Part shown: positions 6,735 to 9,372 of the stretch, one piece after another | Layout: each line of letters opens with the position of its first letter | How positions within the stretch are numbered: position 1 is the stretch's first letter | Notes under the pieces: generated by a model | Databases searched by the model: none | The model's input: the letters and a program-made list of their open reading frames with translations, nothing else | What the model was told of the DNA's origin: nothing | From: Deltaproteobacteria bacterium | Lineage (GTDB): Bacteria; Desulfobacterota; DSM-4660; Desulfatiglandales; Desulfatiglandaceae | Length of the DNA stretch: 9,372 nt | Direction of reading: 5' to 3' | NCBI GenBank assembly: GCA_011051075.1 | Contig: DREN01000429.1 | Location: 1-9,372 of the forward strand | Made by a program: the position numbers and the translations under genes

Positions 6735-7157
6735 TCAGAACCCCAGGGCCTTGCGTATCTCTTCAGGTATTTCAAACATCATTTCCATTTCAGGGAATTT
6801 TACCGCCACCTGTTCGCTTCTTCCCTTTGCGCAGATCTCCCCTTTTCCTTCAACTCTTATCTCAAAATCCATGACGATCTTTACCGTCGCGTCAAGGACC
6901 GTTGCCTTGCATAAGAGTATGTCACGGGCCCTGAGAGGAGCCACAAATTTTGTTGAGGTCTTGATTATGGGAAAGAGATGACCGGTCTCCTTGGAGTAGG
7001 TGTAGAGGTCTATCCCGTACTTGTCAAAAAGGGCGAACCTGGCCCTATCGAAGTACTTCAGGTAGTTTCCGTGCCATACCATGTTCATAGGGTCCAGGTC
7101 ATGAAAGGGAACAGTCAATCTTACTTGGCAGTATGCTCTTCGGTCTGAATCGGTCAT
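6735..7157 (-). CDS. 4-hydroxybenzoyl-CoA/YbgC-type acyl thioesterase (hot-dog fold)
   Basis: This cytoplasmic hot-dog thioesterase hydrolyses an acyl-CoA or acyl-ACP. The active-site segment HDLDPMNMVWHGNYLKYFD is close to the DCDPAGIVWYPNY motif of 4-hydroxybenzoyl-CoA thioesterase. The second Asp of DLD is the expected catalytic residue. I chose the ATG at 7157 (140 residues) because it puts that Asp at residue 22, close to position 17-18 in the family. The upstream ATG at 7214 would add 19 residues (MPLLPGKGQSARERSFATA) with no family likeness. Neither start has a good ribosome binding site. The true substrate is unknown. As first gene of the lipid block, it may release free acid from ACP or CoA, which the next gene product, a putative fatty acid kinase, could then bind. 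Stop and next start are 2 bases apart. Confidence 0.87.
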   Translation of the reverse strand: MTDSDRRAYCQVRLTVPFHDLDPMNMVWHGNYLKYFDRARFALFDKYGIDLYTYSKETGHLFPIIKTSTKFVAPLRARDILLCKATVLDATVKIVMDFEIRVEGKGEICAKGRSEQVAVKFPEMEMMFEIPEEIRKALGF

Positions 7158-7368
7158 GGCTGTTGCAAAGGACCTTTCACGCGCGCTTTGGCCTTTTCCG
7201 GGGAGCAGGGGCATGGACGTGGTGGTCCCATCTTGATCAAGCTGGATTCCCCCGCCGGTAAAGACAGGCTGATTTGAGACCGTTGCCCCAGTGAGAGTCC
7301 GGTGGAATCGGTTCCGTTCATCCGTGATTCGGGAACCCTTTCCTGTGATTATCAGAGAATCAAGAACT

Positions 7369-7396
7369 ATTATTTTACTCCCCCTTGCAATGTCAA
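7369..7396 (-). promoter_or_regulatory. Sigma70-like promoter for the minus-strand lipid block
   Basis: On the minus strand a perfect -35 hexamer TTGACA (7391-7396) is followed after 16 bases by AATAAT (7369-7374), which matches TATAAT at 5 of 6 positions. Transcription would begin near 7362 and run left into the thioesterase gene, leaving a leader of about 150-200 bases. It is the best promoter match I find in the window and it is in the right place. Not tested by a scoring tool. Confidence 0.6.
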
Positions 7397-7408
7397 GATT
7401 TTATTGAC
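7392..7408. promoter_or_regulatory. Operator-like palindrome overlapping the divergent -35 elements
   Basis: GTCAA (7392-7396) and TTGAC (7404-7408) form a perfect inverted repeat with a 7-base AT-rich spacer. The left arm is the -35 of the minus-strand promoter and the right arm is the -35 of the candidate plus-strand promoter. It could be simply two facing -35 boxes, or a dimeric regulator site controlling both directions. It does not resemble the FadR, FapR or FabT consensus sequences I know. Confidence 0.35.
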
Positions 7409-7432
7409 TGCGGTCGGGGAGCCTGGTAGCGT
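7404..7432 (+). promoter_or_regulatory. Candidate promoter for nnr
   Basis: TTGACT (7404-7409) matches 5 of 6 bases of the -35 consensus. After 17 bases comes TAGCGT (7427-7432), a weak -10 with 3 of 6 matches. The spacing is ideal and it points to nnr, about 115 bases downstream. The weak -10 keeps confidence low. Confidence 0.3.
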
Positions 7433-7463
7433 GGCCTCCGGAGAACAGAGGATGCCTACACCT

Positions 7464-7494
7464 CTCCTGCCTGTCCAGCCGGGGCAGGCAGGGG
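7464..7494. repeat. Strong GC-rich hairpin (REP-like) in the nnr leader
   Basis: CCTGCCTGTCC (7466-7476) pairs with GGGCAGGCAGG (7482-7492) across a 5-base loop, with one G-T wobble. A further wobble and a C-G pair extend it to 7464-7494. No T-run follows, so it is unlikely to be an intrinsic terminator. It lies about 57 bases upstream of the nnr start. It sits inside the long in-frame 5' extension of that gene, which argues that the extension is not coding. Confidence 0.65.
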
Positions 7495-7536
7495 CATTAC
7501 TGAAACGAGAAGAAAAAACCGGTCAGGCTGAGTTGA

Positions 7537-7550
7537 AGGGGGGGGTGGAG
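7537..7550 (+). promoter_or_regulatory. Ribosome binding site of nnr with a run of eight G
   Basis: GAAGG merges into eight consecutive Gs and then TGGAG directly before the ATG at 7551. It decides the start: the Met at 7551 begins the conserved MKISSVSEMRNLD N-terminus. The open frame continues upstream to 7302 but has no family-like sequence. The G-run could vary in length by slippage, which would change the spacing. Confidence 0.6.
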
Positions 7551-9125
7551 ATGAAGATAAGCAGCGTTTCCGAGATGAGAAATCTGGACAGGACTGCCGT
7601 TGAGACCTTCGGCATAGGGGAAGAGCTGCTCATGGAAAACGCCGGAGGGGCAGTCTCTTCTCTTATCCATAGGGAGTGCGGCATAAAGGGAAAGAAGTTC
7701 ATCCTTTTCTGCGGCATGGGGAATAACGGAGGCGACGGGTTCGTTATCGCAAGGAGGCTCCATTCAGACGGGGGGGAGGTAAAGGTCCTTATCCTTGGTG
7801 ACAGGGAGAGGTACATGGGCGCCGCAAGGATGAACCTTGAGATTGTCTCAAGACTTGGGGTTCAGATCAGGGAGGTCGATTCCGTGGAGTCCGTTAAAAG
7901 GGACGTGCTTCACGCAGATACCCTTGTCGACGCCATCTTCGGCACGGGCCTGACCCGGGAGGTCACCGGCCTTTACCGTGAAATCATCCAACTGATCAAT
8001 ACCAGCGGCAAGACCGTGTTCAGCGTTGACATCCCTTCCGGGGTCACAGGTGACGGCGGCAAGGTCATGGGGGCCGCGGTAAGGGCCCACTATACCGTAA
8101 CCTTTGGACTCCCCAAGGCGGGCAACATCCTGTTCCCTGGCCATGAGCTCTGTGGCAGGCTCTTTGTTTCCCATATCTCATTCCCACCGGCCATGTACGA
8201 TTCCGATCTCCTCAGGGTAGAAATAAACCTGCCACCGGGGCTTCCACCCCGGGACAAGGACGGCCATAAAGGGAGCTTCGGCCAGGTCCTTTTTATCGCA
8301 GGGGCTGCCAGCTATTTCGGGGCCCCGTACTTTTCCGCCCTCTCTTTCCTCAAGGCGGGGGGCGGATATTCCCGGCTTGCGGCACCGGCATCCATTTTAC
8401 CCCATATTGCAGGTGGGGGGAGTGAGATAGTCTTCCTGCCCCAGAAAGAGACGGCGGTTGGGAGCATTTCTCTTGAGAACAGGGACTTCCTCCTCGATGT
8501 GGCGGAAGAAATGGATATGGTTGTCCTGGGGCCGGGCATGTCGCTGGATCATGAGACCCAGGATCTGATCAGGTTGCTGGCAGGAGAGATCCCCTGTCCC
8601 CTCCTGTTGGACGGCGATGGGATCACCGCACTTTCCAGGGACCTGGAAATCCTGAGGAAGAGGAAGGCCGGTACGATCCTTACCCCCCATCCTGGAGAGA
8701 TGTCCAGGCTCACAGGCATGAAAAGGGAGGAGATAGACACGGCCAGGATAGATACCCTTCAGCGGGCGTGCAGGGATCTGAACTCCTTTATGGTCCTCAA
8801 AGGGGGACGCTCCCTCGTGGGATTTCCAGATGAAAGGGTCTTTGTCAATATGTCGGGAAATCCTGGGATGGGAACCGCCGGTTCAGGGGACGTTCTGGCA
8901 GGGGTTGTGGCGGCCATGTACGGTCTCGGCCTTGACCTGGAGAGCGCTCTGCTCAAAGGGGTTTTCATGCACGGATTCGCAGGGGACCTGGCCGCGGCAA
9001 AAAAGGGTGAAGACGGGATAACCGCCCGTGATATTATGGAACATCTGCCCCTGGCCCTCAAGATGGACAGGGAGGGCCTGAGCCGGGCCTACTTGGAGCG
9101 ATACCAAGGGGCAGAGATCATTTAG
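7551..9125 (+). CDS. nnr: Bifunctional NAD(P)H-hydrate epimerase / ADP-dependent NAD(P)H-hydrate dehydratase
   Basis: This 524-residue cytoplasmic metabolite-repair enzyme restores damaged NADH and NADPH. The N-terminal YjeF_N epimerase domain (about 1-215) interconverts the R and S hydrates. The C-terminal carbohydrate-kinase-like domain (about 230-510) dehydrates the S form using ADP. Epimerase motifs are LMENAG (27-32), GMGNNGGDGFVIARRL (55-70), DAIFGTGL (127-134) and VDIPSGVTGD (159-168). Dehydratase motifs are HKGSFGQVLFIAGA (239-252), LTPHPGEMSRL (377-387) and GMGTAGSGDVLAG (439-451), with Asp447 as the catalytic residue. Length equals the usual E. coli-type fusion. The start at 7551 is chosen because family similarity begins there. 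An in-frame extension to 7302 crosses promoter-like sequence and a strong hairpin. The gene is divergent from the lipid block and is probably monocistronic; no clear terminator follows, only a T6 run at 9140-9145 without a stem. Confidence 0.95.
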   Translation: MKISSVSEMRNLDRTAVETFGIGEELLMENAGGAVSSLIHRECGIKGKKFILFCGMGNNGGDGFVIARRLHSDGGEVKVLILGDRERYMGAARMNLEIVSRLGVQIREVDSVESVKRDVLHADTLVDAIFGTGLTREVTGLYREIIQLINTSGKTVFSVDIPSGVTGDGGKVMGAAVRAHYTVTFGLPKAGNILFPGHELCGRLFVSHISFPPAMYDSDLLRVEINLPPGLPPRDKDGHKGSFGQVLFIAGAASYFGAPYFSALSFLKAGGGYSRLAAPASILPHIAGGGSEIVFLPQKETAVGSISLENRDFLLDVAEEMDMVVLGPGMSLDHETQDLIRLLAGEIPCPLLLDGDGITALSRDLEILRKRKAGTILTPHPGEMSRLTGMKREEIDTARIDTLQRACRDLNSFMVLKGGRSLVGFPDERVFVNMSGNPGMGTAGSGDVLAGVVAAMYGLGLDLESALLKGVFMHGFAGDLAAAKKGEDGITARDIMEHLPLALKMDREGLSRAYLERYQGAEII

Positions 9126-9176
9126 GACCGGACCTGGGATTTTTTCGAGCTGTGCGGTTAAGCTTAGTCCGTGGGG

Positions 9177-9372
9177 GCCTCTTTTCCAAAGGATGCAACA
9201 AAATATTCCATCACGACATGGAACGCCCCCTGTATTACAGCTTCGAAGCAGGCAGGGACCCGTACATGCTCCAACCGAGAGTATCTCCCGGGGCTCTCCC
9301 GTAGCTTATTTCAAGCGCATGCTGCCGTCCCTATAAAATGAGATAGGGTTTTGCGTCCTTTGGAAAAGAGGC
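9177..9372. repeat. Segment bounded by 22-bp inverted repeats (MITE-like)
   Basis: Bases 9177-9198 and the reverse complement of 9351-9372 are identical except at one position (21 of 22); each begins GCCTCTTTTCCAAAGGA. The right copy ends exactly at the window edge, so the repeat may be longer and target-site duplications cannot be seen. The interior (about 150 bases) holds two short hairpins: TTCCAT/ATGGAA (9206-9223) and CCCTAT/ATAGGG (9329-9348), the latter followed by TTTT. On the minus strand a 48-codon open frame without a start codon runs from 9310 to a TAA at 9164-9166 and ends in FVASFGKEAPTD. No transposase is present. It may be a non-autonomous insertion element, a structured repeat, or a gene tail. 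Confidence 0.5.

Larger units (their letters stand above)
7158..7550. other. Divergent intergenic region between the lipid block and nnr
   Basis: This stretch of roughly 390 bases (336 if the thioesterase starts at 7214) has no convincing gene. It holds a minus-strand promoter, an overlapping palindrome, a weaker plus-strand promoter candidate and a strong GC hairpin, listed separately. Between 7242 and 7270 there is a degenerate GC-rich palindrome-like stretch (GCCGGT and ACAGGC around AAAG, one mismatch). GGTTCC (7310-7315) and GGAACC (7332-7337) form a 6-base inverted repeat in the minus-strand leader. A 55-codon open frame at 7154-7321 (minus) overlaps the thioesterase start but has no ribosome binding site. 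Confidence 0.6.

Noticed and set aside
7158..7214. The ATG at 7214 as start of the thioesterase
   Set aside because: It would add 19 residues unlike the family and has no better ribosome binding site. The ATG at 7157 places the catalytic Asp near the usual position. This remains uncertain.
7154..7321. A 55-codon minus-strand frame overlapping the thioesterase start by ATGA
   Set aside because: The overlap looks like translational coupling, but there is no ribosome binding site. The composition (Pro/Ser/Lys-rich, low complexity) does not look like a real protein. A leader peptide cannot be excluded.
7302..7550. An 83-codon N-terminal extension of the nnr frame
   Set aside because: The translation has no likeness to the family. 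It crosses promoter-like sequence and a strong hairpin, and the ATG at 7551 has a ribosome binding site and begins the conserved MKISSVSEMR sequence.
9126..9150. An intrinsic terminator after nnr at the T6 run
   Set aside because: No convincing GC-rich stem precedes the T-run.

Overview
The window looks like part of a chromosome from a moderately GC-rich Gram-negative anaerobe. The best guess is a Desulfobacterota-type (deltaproteobacterial) sulfate reducer, syntroph or relative. This rests on a MetF of the short form used with C1/Wood-Ljungdahl pathways, a DUF4384 remnant, an HtrB/LpxL-type acyltransferase and the style of the intergenic repeats. It is an inference, because there is no rRNA or other phylogenetic marker here.

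Layout, left to right. (1) Bases 1-124 are a repeat-rich leader: two heptamer tandem tracts around a small hairpin. (2) A plus-strand metF runs 125-1012. (3) A convergent block of minus-strand genes runs from about 7157 down to 1038. In transcription order it encodes a hot-dog acyl-CoA thioesterase, a single-chain DAK2+DegV protein (fatty-acid-kinase type, FakA-FakB fusion), an HtrB/LpxL-like acyltransferase, an acyl carrier protein, a beta-ketoacyl-ACP synthase and a PlsC-like acyltransferase. The block ends in an N-terminally broken DUF4384 gene. (4) A divergent intergenic region (about 7158-7550) carries a good sigma70-like promoter for the minus-strand block, a palindrome beside it and a strong GC-rich hairpin. 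(5) A plus-strand bifunctional NAD(P)H-hydrate repair enzyme (nnr) runs 7551-9125. (6) The last 196 bases form a non-coding-looking segment bounded by 22-bp inverted repeats (21/22 matching), possibly a small mobile element.

The minus-strand block reads as an acyl-chain handling operon. The KAS and its own ACP could extend or condense an acyl chain. The thioesterase could release a free acid. The DAK2-DegV fusion could bind and phosphorylate it. Two acyltransferases of different families could place the chain on a lipid. No ketoreductase, dehydratase, enoyl reductase, acyl-ACP ligase or PlsX is present in the window, so the block must borrow these activities or do something narrower than full chain synthesis. 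The fused kinase/binding protein inside a dedicated acyl-transfer cluster is the most interesting observation. metF and nnr are ordinary housekeeping neighbours.
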